This document shows, piece after piece, positions 1 through 9,700 of a stretch of 64,000 bases of DNA. Source of the stretch: Terebella lapidaria (taxonomy: Eukaryota > Annelida > Polychaeta > Terebellida > Terebellidae). Numbering within the stretch: position 1 is the stretch's first letter; each line of letters starts with the position of its first letter. Made by a program: the position numbers and the translations under genes. Where the stretch lies: assembly GCA_949152475.1 (NCBI GenBank), contig OX424570.1:3088181-3152180 (forward strand), in the 5' to 3' direction. The notes beneath the pieces are model-generated. The model saw only the letters and a list, made by a program, of their open reading frames with translations, did no database searches and was not told where the DNA came from.

Positions 1-61
1 GTGTAGTCCTCCCCAGGCCCATTTCTTCCCTTATTTTCGCCCACTGCATGTTCTGTTTCAG

Positions 62-3000
62 ATGAAGTGCAGTGGTTGTCACCATTTTCTGCCCAAATGG
101 GAACGTCACGCTACGTGTTGGGTGTGCCGCATGGCGTATTGTCGGCCGACTGACACTTGTGAGTTCTGTGTGGACTGGTCATCGGATGTGTGGATCGACA
201 CCCTGGCTGGCCTCAAGCAGGTTCTGGCGAAGCGCCAGGCAGATGGCCCGCCCCTTGGGTCAGGATCCTCCGCGTCCTCTAGGTCCCGACATAGGCAGGC
301 AGTAGATAGATGGAACCGGCAGGATGTTGTCCTCGCCAGGATAATTCGAGATGTTAGTTTTGACTTATGTCTTTCTTCCACAGGTTCCCGGGTCCCGGGT
401 GCCGTTTCGGCGGCCCCCGAGACCCCTCTTGGTGTCTCTGCTTCGAGCTCTCTCGTAAGCCCCTCAGGCTTATTTGGAGTTTCGGTTGCTTCCTTTTCGG
501 CTCACCTTCTCCCGGTGGCTCCCGGTTCTCGCGCTGCGCAGGCCGAGCAATTCGGGCCCCGGTTCCCAGGTGTTGTCTCGCGGGTGGCGGGAGCCGTGCC
601 TTCGGCTCCCGGGTCCCGGGACACTTTGGGCAAGGTGGAGGCTTTGTTTTCCCCGGGTCTTATGCGACCTCCCGGGGGATTCTCTCGCTTCCCGAGCTGC
701 CGCCCGTTGGGGTTCTCGCCTCCCGGGCACCACCTGGGTTCCGGGTTCCGTTTCCCGCCTGCCGGTAGGGGGGTATTGGGATCCCGGGTTCCAATTGCTA
801 CGTTTCTGGGCCGAGGGGCTTCCGTGAGAGCTCCCTCTCTTAAGAAATCGGTTTCTTTTCGCCTTACTTCGCCTTGTCGGTTTCAGATTTCCGAAGACAC
901 TGGCGAATCTCATCCGGACGTGCCGGCTTTGACCCCTGCGTCGAAAGCGGCTACTGCGGACTCGGAATTGGCGACAGCCTCGGTAGTGGCATCCCCGCTT
1001 CCGTCCCCTTCTCGTCCTGCCCCATCCTCGGATGTAGCTGGGCTCAGGCGGGAGTTTGCCTCCTTCACTCGAGAGATGTGTGACCAGTGGAGCACGTTCC
1101 TTTCGCGTTTCGCCCACGAACGGGAGGCGCAGCGTCAGGGTGTGCCCCCTCCTCCTCCTGTTCAGCGCATTTCCCGGGAGTCGTCCTCGGAGGACGGTGA
1201 GGCTCCCGCTCTTCAGGAAGCCGGGATTCGTCCCTTGACGGAGGACTCGGACTTGGAACCTCAGCCCTGTTCGTCGGGTCTCGTCAGGCCAGCTAAGCGC
1301 CCGCGAGAGGACGACGATTCTGCTCTGGCTCCTCCTGCCCCTGATGATGATCCGTTGTCGTGGCCGGAGAAGATGGAGTTCGTCCGTAAGATCTTGCCCC
1401 AGGAGTGGCCCGAGGGCTTCGCTCAGGAGCCGCCCAAGAAGAAGGCCCGCTCTATGATTGCCGGTCTGAAGGAGAAGCCGAGACCATCTCGAGACTCTTT
1501 CCGCTTCCCGCTGGCAACCGGGGTCCGGGGCGCGATGGCTGAACGCCGGGATGACTCCCTAAACTCTAACAGGATTCGTCCGGGTTCCTTTCCTGCTCGT
1601 CCTTCCATTGGGGACTTCTACTCCTCGTCGGAGTTAGAGGCAAAGCCCACGCAGTTATTGAAGGGCCAACCGCACGCGGCTTTCTTCTCGGAACCAAAGA
1701 CGGTATCTGTGCAGTGGGATTCGTTGGCACAAGTTCAACACTCCGTGCGTTTGGGCCTGGCGACCGATTCTGCCTTGGATTGGCTGTCTATGGCGGCCCG
1801 AACCTCCTTACAATCCTGCTGTGATCAGGTCCTGAACAATCCCGAGCTTGACCGCGATGATCTGGCGGATGCCCTTCAGGCTTGTGCTTCGTTGGTGACG
1901 TCGATAGGCCTCGGGGTAGCGGATAAGGCGGCTCTCGACTCCCATGCTCTTTGGGTTACGGAGCTGTGGAGACGGGACGCGTACCTCCAGTCCCTGCGGT
2001 TCGACATTCCCGACGAGCTCATGTCACGGTTACGACTAGCGCCGGTTGTCCCGGAATCGGGCCCATCTCCCGCTCTTCTTCTCCCGGATGAGTCCGAGGA
2101 GCTTCAGAAGGCCAAGACAGCTTCAGACAAGCGTACGACGGAGAAGTCCTTTTCTGAGGCTGCCATGCTGTCGGCCCGGGCGACCGAGAGGCTTGCCAAG
2201 TCCGTGGCGGCCGTGATGAAACGTCCGCAGCAGCAACCTTCCCAACAGAGTCAGCGAGGTGGGGCTCCTACGAAGGGCAGAGGCCGAGCCTCTGGTGTGC
2301 CCTTTCGTGGGGCCCCTGCTGGTACAGCCCGTGGGGGACGAGGTCGAGGCGCCCGAGGTCGAGGACGTCCTTCTTCTCCCAAACCAGCAGGGGAAGGCAA
2401 GTCAAAGGGTAGGTGTTGCCGTAGACGCTGGGGCGAATTCTCCTCGGGGTTGCCGTGGCGATCCAGGGGTTGGTTCCGTGGTCGTTCCAGTCATAGATCA
2501 ACCCGTGGGGGCACGGCTGCAGCCATTCTGGCGAGAGTGGGAGCGTCTGGGGGCGAGTCCCTGGGTCGTCTCGACACTCCGACGAGGGTTCGGCCTGAAA
2601 TTCGAGGATCAATTTCCTCCGCTCTCAGGCACTCCGAGAGGTTTCTCGTTATCAAGCGACTCCGAGCGTCGGCGCGTTTTGCACGAAGAAATTTTGGCCA
2701 TGATAGACAAACAGGCGGTAGAGCCGGCTCCGGACACGCCCGGTTTTTACAGCGTTCTTTTCGTGGTTCCCAAGGCTTCAGGGGGTTGGCGTCCCGTCAT
2801 CGATCTCTCCCCGTTGAACAAGTTTCTTCAGATTCCGACGTTCTCCATGGAGACGGCGGAGCAGGTTCGATCCGTGTTACCCCGCGACTCGTGGGTGGTC
2901 ACGATCGACCTCAAGGATGCGTATTTTCATGTTCCCATGAAACCAGCAATCAGGAAATATCTCCGTTTCTGCTACCAGGGGCAGGTATGGCAGTTTCGAG

Positions 3001-5428
3001 CGCTCCCGTTCGGCCTGTCCACGGCTCCGTGGATATTCACGATGGTGGCACGGGAAGTTCAAATCCTGGCTCACAGGCAGGGGATTTGTCTCTACCAGTA
3101 TCTGGACGACTGGTTGATACGCCATCAGTGCCGAGACACTTTGCTGCGACAGGCGCAGTGGGTGGTGGATCTGTGCGTTACTTTAGGCTTCAAGATCAAC
3201 CACAAAAAGTCCGATTTGTCTCCGCGGCGCGACTTCGTGTTCTTGGGGTATCGGTTTCTGACTACCTCAGAGACTGTGTTGCCGACGGCGGACCGTCAGT
3301 CAAAATTATCCGTGCTGTCAGGAGGTTTCCGTCGAGGCCTTCCACAGACGGCTCGCAGGTGGCAATCTCTCTTGGGAATGCTTGCGGCAACGGAGAAGCT
3401 CGTGCCTATGGGCAGACTTCACATGCGTCCCATTCAGCTCTATCTTCAGTCGCGTTGGTCGCAGACGACCGGCCGCTTGTCGGAGTTGATTCCAGTCTCC
3501 CCAGAAGTAAAAGCGGAGCTGGAGTGGTGGCGGTGCCCGACCAATTTGTTTCGGGGAGCGCCGTTCCGTCCGCCGTTGCCCTCCAGGCATCTCTTTACGG
3601 ATGCCAGTTTGGAGGGATGGGGTGCGCATTGGGACAGCAACGAGATCTCGGGCACGTGGTCAGCGCAACAGCGCCAGTGTCATATCAATGTTCTCGAGCT
3701 GGAGGCTGTTTCCCTAGCGCTGCGTCATTGGCAGTCTCAGTTCCGTGGTCAAGTGGTGTTGTTGGCGACAGACAACTCCACGGTGGTAGCTTATATCAAC
3801 AAGCAGGGCGGAACGAAGTCAGTGACGTTATGTCAGGCCACTATCGAGCTCCTGCAGTGGTGTCAGCAGAATGCCATTCAGATTGCCGCTCGCCACATTC
3901 CGGGTCACATGAACGTGTGGGCCGATCGTCTGTCTCGGAAGGGGCAGATTCAGGCCATGGAATGGAGTCTCTCCCCCGAGGTGTTCCGCACGCTTTGCGG
4001 CCTATGGGGAACCCCGATGGTAGATCTGTTCGCCACGCGGTGGAACCACAAGCTCCCATCGTTTGTATCTCCGATTCCGGATCCCTTGGCTATGTCGGTA
4101 GACGCGATGTCCACGAGTTGGCAAGGGATGTACGCGTTTGCCTATCCTCCAGCAGTGCTAGTGGAGAAGGTGCTAACGAAGTTTCGGTCGCATCAGTGTC
4201 GACTGCTTCTCATAGCTCCCTGCCTTCCCCAGAAACCTTGGTTCCCGGACCTTCTGGAGCTTCTGGTGGACAATCCACGTCAGCTTCCGGATCGTTGGGA
4301 TCTTCTCAAACAACCTCGATCCAGCATCTTTCATCCCGTCCCCGCAAGTCTGAAGCTTCATGCTTGGATATTGTCGAGCGATGTTACCGAAAGAAGGGAT
4401 TTTCAAAGGAGGTGTCCGCTAGGATCGCCAGATCAAATAGAAAATCTTCTTTGGCAGTTTACCAATCCAAATGGACAGCGTTCTGCGCTTGGTGTCGTAG
4501 CCGGAAGGTTAGTCCATTCAAGACCACTGCCCCCTTGATTTCTGAGTTTCTTCTTGAGAAATTCAATCAAGGGCGCGCCCCCTCAACTCTTGCGGGTTAT
4601 CGGACGGCGATCGCCAAAACCCTGAAGCCTAAGTTAGGGATCGATTTCGGTCATGACCAGAGTCTTACTGCCCTGCTGAACAGTTTCGATATTGAAAGGC
4701 CTAAGACTAGGAATCCCGTTCCGGAGTGGGATCTATCGCTTGTCCTAAATTCGCTCAGATCTGATCCGTTTGAACCTCTCGAGAGTGCTTCGTATAAGTT
4801 CCTCACGTGGAAAACGGTCTTCCTCCTGGCACTGGCTTCCGGGAAGCGTCGAAGTGAGCTTCATGCGCTCGCGTTTTCCAAAGTCAAATGGAAGGCGGAT
4901 TTTTCCGCAGTTCAGTTAGGTGTCATCCCGTCCTTTCTGGCTAAAACTCAGTTAGCGGGAACGCCGCTCCTTTCCTTTTCCATCCCGGCCCTAGCTCCTT
5001 CCCTGGGGCCAGGCCTGGAGGAAGACTCTAAACTTTGCCCCGTGAGAGCTCTCCGCATCTACGTTAGGCGGACGAGGGAACTTCACTTGGGTAAACGTCT
5101 TCTCTTCGTATCGTACCTTAAAGATTTTCCAAACGATATTCGTCCGGCTACGATTTCGGCTTGGATAAAGAAATGCGTTCTTTTTTGCTACGAGCAATCT
5201 GAAGCAAAGAAGTCCGAGGGTTTCAAAGTGAAGGCTCATGATGTGAGGGCTCTCGCGGCGTCGCTTGCATTTGCTAATCGAGTCTCTTTGAATAATGTGA
5301 TGTCGGCATGTACCTGGAGTTCTCAAAATACTTTCACGTCTTTCTACCTCAGAGACTTAGCCTGGAAGTCCGACTCCGGCTACCAGCTTGGACCACTGGT
5401 AGTCGCCGAGCATAACGTCCATCTGTAG
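62..5428 (+). CDS. DIRS gag-like protein fused in frame to a C-terminal tyrosine recombinase
   Basis: This 1788-residue open frame starts at the ATG directly after a pyrimidine-rich TTTCAG; copy 2 starts at the same motif. Residues 1-40 hold paired cysteines (C3-x2-C6, C19-x2-C22, C33-x2-C36), likely zinc-binding. A Pro/Gly/Ser low-complexity stretch follows (about 98-275), then a conserved gag body and an RG-rich tail near residue 770. The last 350 residues are a tyrosine recombinase: first arginine in GKRRSEL (R1596/R1597), HDVR (H1726, R1729) and the nucleophile Y1762 in FYLRD. The recombinase would integrate the circular DNA. The middle (about 780-1435) is the alternative-frame reading of the RT gene and has no recognisable domain. 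Whether the product is one giant protein, or RT is removed by splicing or bypassed by recoding, cannot be seen. Confidence 0.82.
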   Translation: MKCSGCHHFLPKWERHATCWVCRMAYCRPTDTCEFCVDWSSDVWIDTLAGLKQVLAKRQADGPPLGSGSSASSRSRHRQAVDRWNRQDVVLARIIRDVSFDLCLSSTGSRVPGAVSAAPETPLGVSASSSLVSPSGLFGVSVASFSAHLLPVAPGSRAAQAEQFGPRFPGVVSRVAGAVPSAPGSRDTLGKVEALFSPGLMRPPGGFSRFPSCRPLGFSPPGHHLGSGFRFPPAGRGVLGSRVPIATFLGRGASVRAPSLKKSVSFRLTSPCRFQISEDTGESHPDVPALTPASKAATADSELATASVVASPLPSPSRPAPSSDVAGLRREFASFTREMCDQWSTFLSRFAHEREAQRQGVPPPPPVQRISRESSSEDGEAPALQEAGIRPLTEDSDLEPQPCSSGLVRPAKRPREDDDSALAPPAPDDDPLSWPEKMEFVRKILPQEWPEGFAQEPPKKKARSMIAGLKEKPRPSRDSFRFPLATGVRGAMAERRDDSLNSNRIRPGSFPARPSIGDFYSSSELEAKPTQLLKGQPHAAFFSEPKTVSVQWDSLAQVQHSVRLGLATDSALDWLSMAARTSLQSCCDQVLNNPELDRDDLADALQACASLVTSIGLGVADKAALDSHALWVTELWRRDAYLQSLRFDIPDELMSRLRLAPVVPESGPSPALLLPDESEELQKAKTASDKRTTEKSFSEAAMLSARATERLAKSVAAVMKRPQQQPSQQSQRGGAPTKGRGRASGVPFRGAPAGTARGGRGRGARGRGRPSSPKPAGEGKSKGRCCRRRWGEFSSGLPWRSRGWFRGRSSHRSTRGGTAAAILARVGASGGESLGRLDTPTRVRPEIRGSISSALRHSERFLVIKRLRASARFARRNFGHDRQTGGRAGSGHARFLQRSFRGSQGFRGLASRHRSLPVEQVSSDSDVLHGDGGAGSIRVTPRLVGGHDRPQGCVFSCSHETSNQEISPFLLPGAGMAVSSAPVRPVHGSVDIHDGGTGSSNPGSQAGDLSLPVSGRLVDTPSVPRHFAATGAVGGGSVRYFRLQDQPQKVRFVSAARLRVLGVSVSDYLRDCVADGGPSVKIIRAVRRFPSRPSTDGSQVAISLGNACGNGEARAYGQTSHASHSALSSVALVADDRPLVGVDSSLPRSKSGAGVVAVPDQFVSGSAVPSAVALQASLYGCQFGGMGCALGQQRDLGHVVSATAPVSYQCSRAGGCFPSAASLAVSVPWSSGVVGDRQLHGGSLYQQAGRNEVSDVMSGHYRAPAVVSAECHSDCRSPHSGSHERVGRSSVSEGADSGHGMESLPRGVPHALRPMGNPDGRSVRHAVEPQAPIVCISDSGSLGYVGRRDVHELARDVRVCLSSSSASGEGANEVSVASVSTASHSSLPSPETLVPGPSGASGGQSTSASGSLGSSQTTSIQHLSSRPRKSEASCLDIVERCYRKKGFSKEVSARIARSNRKSSLAVYQSKWTAFCAWCRSRKVSPFKTTAPLISEFLLEKFNQGRAPSTLAGYRTAIAKTLKPKLGIDFGHDQSLTALLNSFDIERPKTRNPVPEWDLSLVLNSLRSDPFEPLESASYKFLTWKTVFLLALASGKRRSELHALAFSKVKWKADFSAVQLGVIPSFLAKTQLAGTPLLSFSIPALAPSLGPGLEEDSKLCPVRALRIYVRRTRELHLGKRLLFVSYLKDFPNDIRPATISAWIKKCVLFCYEQSEAKKSEGFKVKAHDVRALAASLAFANRVSLNNVMSACTWSSQNTFTSFYLRDLAWKSDSGYQLGPLVVAEHNVHL
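2259..4538 (+). CDS. DIRS reverse transcriptase / RNase H / methyltransferase-like polyprotein
   Basis: The frame is +1 relative to the gag-recombinase frame and lies wholly inside it. The first ATG is only a nominal start, because RT homology to copy 2 already begins near it; production by recoding or splicing is likely. RT motifs include WRPVIDLSPLN, DLKDAYFHVP, LPFGLSTAPW and the catalytic YLDDW (residues 281-285). RNase H residues follow: TDAS (D448), LELE (E480), TDNS (D505) and the HIPGHMN...AD motif. A C-terminal block (DLFATRWN, YAFPP-like FAYPPAVL, QKPWFPDLL) corresponds to the post-RNase H region of DIRS elements often described as DAM-methyltransferase-like. It acts in copying element RNA to circular DNA. 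No inactivating change was seen. Confidence 0.88.
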   Translation: MGLLRRAEAEPLVCPFVGPLLVQPVGDEVEAPEVEDVLLLPNQQGKASQRVGVAVDAGANSPRGCRGDPGVGSVVVPVIDQPVGARLQPFWREWERLGASPWVVSTLRRGFGLKFEDQFPPLSGTPRGFSLSSDSERRRVLHEEILAMIDKQAVEPAPDTPGFYSVLFVVPKASGGWRPVIDLSPLNKFLQIPTFSMETAEQVRSVLPRDSWVVTIDLKDAYFHVPMKPAIRKYLRFCYQGQVWQFRALPFGLSTAPWIFTMVAREVQILAHRQGICLYQYLDDWLIRHQCRDTLLRQAQWVVDLCVTLGFKINHKKSDLSPRRDFVFLGYRFLTTSETVLPTADRQSKLSVLSGGFRRGLPQTARRWQSLLGMLAATEKLVPMGRLHMRPIQLYLQSRWSQTTGRLSELIPVSPEVKAELEWWRCPTNLFRGAPFRPPLPSRHLFTDASLEGWGAHWDSNEISGTWSAQQRQCHINVLELEAVSLALRHWQSQFRGQVVLLATDNSTVVAYINKQGGTKSVTLCQATIELLQWCQQNAIQIAARHIPGHMNVWADRLSRKGQIQAMEWSLSPEVFRTLCGLWGTPMVDLFATRWNHKLPSFVSPIPDPLAMSVDAMSTSWQGMYAFAYPPAVLVEKVLTKFRSHQCRLLLIAPCLPQKPWFPDLLELLVDNPRQLPDRWDLLKQPRSSIFHPVPASLKLHAWILSSDVTERRDFQRRCPLGSPDQIENLLWQFTNPNGQRSALGVVAGRLVHSRPLPP

Positions 5429-5832
5429 ATACTGTAGATATCGACATCACACGTTGTACAGATGCACCAGGGTTCGGCTCGTCAGGGGTGTTGCTCCTCT
5501 TCTTTGCCGGGAATTTTCTGTTCGTCTGCTGGAGGAAAGTCACCTCCAGAGACCCCCCTGCTCGCCTACACGTGCATCTAAGGTGATTATCATCTTTGTT
5601 ATTTCATTTATGACTTATTTGCTCGGGCTTGCCCGCGGGATTCATGTAAATACCTTAATCCGCGGGAAGCCTGCATTAATGTTCCTAGTGGTTCATATAT
5701 GTATATATCTTCACCTCTAAATACGCAAATAAGCCAATATTTCGCCTCTTTCGAGTTAAATGGAACCTAAAATCCCTCATGATGATGTGGCACATCGGGG
5801 GGTTAAGCCCTCCGCCGGTGGTTATTCTGATA

Positions 5833-5938
5833 TAACCCAAAGTGTTTATTATAGAGGTAGAAGTATGGACATAAATAGGAAGTTTTAACAAGTTTAAAAC
5901 CAGTATTTATTACATACCTACCTCTATAATAAACACTA
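5833..5938. repeat. Internal complementary region of DIRS copy 1
   Basis: This stretch carries the two element ends joined back to back. Bases 5878-5938 are the reverse complement of the right end (6159-6219). Bases 5833-5877 should be the complement of the left end, which is outside the window but matches the left end of copy 2 in pattern (ends in GGACATAAATA). Such a region templates circularisation in DIRS replication. Confidence 0.8.
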
Positions 5939-5939
5939 A

Positions 5940-6219
5940 GAGTGCCCTCCCACCTCCCCGCCTTAATTCGGGAGAAAAATAATGGCGGTTTAGGGTCATG
6001 TGACCCGTGATGTAAAACATCACCGCATGGGATCTGAAGGGATTTTGGTTCAATTTTTCAAAAAAGTTAAGGATTGATGTCACGGAAATTTTTCTCTAAA
6101 TTTTTTAGTGACATCTAATCCTCTCCTCTTCTTTGAATGTCAAGGTAAGATTACCCAAAGTGTTTATTATAGAGGTAGGTATGTAATAAATACTGGTTTT
6201 AAACTTGTTAAAACTTCCT
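5940..6219 (+). repeat. Right terminal repeat of DIRS copy 1
   Basis: It lies between the internal complementary region and the element boundary, at the position where copy 2 has its right inverted repeat. It ends in the TGTTTATTATAGAGGT core plus the 60-bp tail shared (inverted) with 5878-5938. The left partner is outside the window, so its identity cannot be measured. Confidence 0.7.
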
Positions 6220-6579
6220 GTTTCAGGTTGTTTTTGCTATTCATAACTAGGTTTATATGTATATGCATTCTTTTATCGCATGATTTTTTTTCTCGAGGTG
6301 TAGCTTTATGCATATACTTTATTGACTTTTTTCTTTAAAAGAAAACTTTTTCTTTTGGATTTGCTTGCTTTATGCAGAATTATTTTGAAATGTGAAATTC
6401 TGAAGCATTCCAGTCAGTATTATGGTGTTTAATTTTGTTTTGTCATTGCTTATGTGAGTCTTGCTGAGCCTTACTTTTTTGCAGTTTCACATTTTAAGAA
6501 CAAATTTTTTTGTGAACAAAAATCAGCACCAGAAATTTTAGCAAGTAGCAAAAATTGTTACATATTTATTGCCATACAA

Positions 6580-6668
6580 CCCCCTCTATTGTAAGCACTT
6601 GCGAAGAATGTTTATTATGGAGGTACCTTTGGATAAGTACTGATTTCAAACAAGTTAATACTTCTTAC
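6580..6668. repeat. Degenerate DIRS-end remnant
   Basis: AATGTTTATTATGGAGGTA followed by a diverged version of the AAATACTGGTTTTAAAC...GTTAAAACTTCCT tail resembles the right end of the DIRS copies. Just upstream, CCTCTATTGTAAGCACT is an inverted, diverged copy of the same core, so two ends seem to face each other across about 10 bases. It may be an old insertion footprint or a pre-existing target related to the circle junction. The rest of 6220-6774 is AT-rich with nothing recognised. Confidence 0.4.
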
Positions 6669-6774
6669 TTGAACTATAAGCACATGACAAAGAAAAGGCC
6701 ACACTTTAGGTCTGAATAAAAATGGTCCGAAGTTTCTGGTGCTGAGTTTGCTTGCCTTTTGTGTTTGCTTGTAG

Positions 6775-9700
6775 CGGAAGTTGGCCATGCCGAATTGGGA
6801 CAAGGTTTGCCAGAACTTCCGCAGTCCTCCCAGCAGCCAAACTTAGATCCACCTTCCAAAACTGGTGCCAACTTTATAGCTAGCGCCACCGAACCAAAAT
6901 CGCCCCATCACATGGCAACAAAATCTGCTACATCATCAGAGAATAGTGGTACAAAGTCTTACAAAAAGAAACGTGCAAAAATGGACAAAGGTGCTTTTTT
7001 GCGATTTCTACAGTGTTGAATAGTGTTTTATGTGTTTGAATATCGATGTTTTAATTTGAGTCTTCAGTTGGTTGTGCATGCAGTCTATAACCATTCATTT
7101 GAATTTTTGACAAAAAAAATTGTTATTCAGATTTTCAACCGAAAAGTTGCAAAGATCATATTTATTTCCAAATAGATATTTTATATTCATAGGTCATTTA
7201 TAAAGGTAAAGAAAATAATATTAGGACTAGTTTCCAAATGAAATTTCAGCTCATGCAAAAATATTAAGTTTAGTTATTTTTGCATGATTTGGAGAAAAAT
7301 CATGGAACTGCATGTTAAAACATTATATATTTATGTGCACAAACTATAAATAATTTTACTCGCACAAGAATTACTAGCGGTATTACATAATCATAATAAC
7401 GTGTCTGATCATTGCACCAGTTCCTTCATATCTTATTCACAAAATTGATTGGTAAAACCACACAGACTACTAGATCAAGTAGATATAGAAGCACATGTCC
7501 AGCACTGTGTGTTCACATGCGGCACATTGTCATCACCGACATTATATCAGTATATCCTGTAGAACAAATGTTGTGTTGGCACATGTAGTTAATTCATAGT
7601 AATATTATGCACGGGTTGAGTGTAAGTGAATTTCACTCCAAATAAAAAATTTCTTCAACAGCATCTGAAATAGTTGAAATGTGAACATCATAATTACATG
7701 TAATTTTTGCAGTTTTTTAGTGTGTATAGTATCAGAATTAACTCTTAAGTTTTTGTTTTCCTTCCATGCAGATCACAGACTGTTCGTGGGCGCCTCTCAC
7801 AAAGACGAACACTTTGACCCCTCAGTGGCCATAGTGGGGTGGGGCTACAAAACCCTCCCCCCACTGAAAACTGTCACTCCTTCTCCTCTCCCTACCACAC
7901 ATATTGCCATGGCAACCATACAATCCTCAGCCCCTCCAGCCATTTATGTAGAGTCCACGCCCTCAGTCCAGTCCAATACAGACATCACTTTACCGCCAAC
8001 CCCTACCACAGTGAAAGAACAACAAATCAAGACATCAAACACAGTGATTACTTCTGAAATACCCAAAAAACTACCTGCGGATGTTTTATCGTCCAAGTCT
8101 GAAGTTTCGGTGATTTCACCGAAAAGTGAATTAGAAATATCAGTCAATGTTGAAGCAGAATCACTTCAAACAAAAACATCATCTCCCATTCTGACATCAA
8201 GTTCTCCACCAAAAACTCCCCCAAAACAACAAGAACATAGCCCAACTGTAACCATGGCAACAAAGACGCCAGAAATGATCTCCACTGAGAAAATTCAGTT
8301 GGAAGTCGACGAGGAAAGTTCCAGTGCAATAGGTGACTACTTTCGATACCCGCAACTTGTTTTGTTGCTTGCTATGGGTCCGGTTTTGCATGTTACACAG
8401 CTTTTCACATTACAGTGCATGACTGTATTTGTGCATTTTATTTGCATGAAATATTGATATCATGGTAACCATAGCAACCAGGGTTGGTGTGCACTTGTAC
8501 ATGCGTTAACTGGAATCTAACTTGTACAAATTTGATGATTTTGTTTTGCTTTCAGATGCTTGTTTCAGACAGCACACAGCTGTTACACCCATGAAATACC
8601 AATTTATTTTTGATATTGTAGACACAGGTATTCAGGACGAATCCTGTAGAATCTGATGACGCACAAGCATGTATAGTTTGCATGATATATGTTGATATAA
8701 TTTATGCATGACAGAATGTTTTCAAAAATTGAATGTGAATTAAGTGATTGTGTTTACGAGTATTCATAATATTGTACATGCTGCACATATTATGTATAAA
8801 ATGTGATCACAGTTATTTCCTGGATATATAGTTATATAATCACCTCATCATGCCGGAAAACTTGATCGAAGCAAATTCTGAAATCAAGACTGAATGCATC
8901 AGTTGATGATATTTGTACATTAACTTGATCCTGTGCTCCTTGTTGGTGAGATCAGATGGGCGTGGGAGAAGTCCTGTACACCGTGTACAAAGACGCAAGC
9001 GTATCGGGAAGAACGGCAGCGTACACTCGTCCGAGACGGAGGTGTACAGCGATGACACACTGTTCTCCGAGGGTGACGGGGCCGACATCGCCACCAAGCG
9101 ACGTCGCGCCAAGGAGAAGCGACGTCAGGATCGCCGACTGCGCCGAGAGCGACGTAAGCGGGGCGAAGGCGGCGGTTCCGGGTCTGACTCATACAGCGAC
9201 TCTGAGTCATCTAGTGATGGTGACTACTCCAGCGGGGCGAGACGCCGGCGCCGCAAAGACAAGCGCAGAGAGCGGAGACGCAGAGACCGCCGCCGCCGCC
9301 GTCGCCATGGGGACGACTCCGGAGAGTCATACTCCAGCTCATACGATTCCGACTTCTCATCAGACTATGACTCGTTCAGCTCCGATGAGTACAGCGAGGA
9401 CTCGCAAGGACGACCAAGACGCCGACACCGCGACAAGGACGGGAAGCGGCGACATCGACGCCACGGCAGGAAGGACTCCAAGCACCGCAGACGGCACCGA
9501 CGCAGACGGCAGGGGGAGGACGGGGAATCCTACTCAGAGTCCTATTCTAGCTACTCTAGCAGCGACGGGGATGAAGGTGGTGGCCGCCGACGGCGCAGGC
9601 ATGGTCGTCATGGCGGCGACGGAGGGAAGGGTCGTTCTCGACGCCATGGGAGACGGCGCCGGTGTCGGCAGGGATCTCAGGGCACGGTGTGGAGCACTGA

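Larger units (their letters stand above)
1..6219 (+). mobile_element. DIRS-type tyrosine-recombinase retrotransposon, copy 1 (left end outside window)
   Basis: The element lacks its left terminus, which lies before the window. What remains is a gag/tyrosine-recombinase frame (62-5428), an overlapping RT/RNase H frame (2259-4538), a 3' untranslated stretch, an internal complementary region (5833-5938) and the right terminal repeat ending at 6219. The end was placed where the complement of the internal region stops matching (the AACTTCCT motif). DIRS elements replicate through a circular intermediate inserted by a tyrosine recombinase instead of an integrase, and they lack target-site duplications. 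No frame break was seen in either ORF, so this copy may be intact apart from the unseen left end. The organisation matches copy 2 at 20086-26958. Confidence 0.88.

Noticed and set aside
470..1117. Long minus-strand open frame antisense to the DIRS gag, and its counterpart at 21017-21727
   Set aside because: Both lie opposite the GC-rich CCCGGG repeat region of gag, which lowers stop frequency on every frame. They share no conserved protein motif beyond repeat composition.
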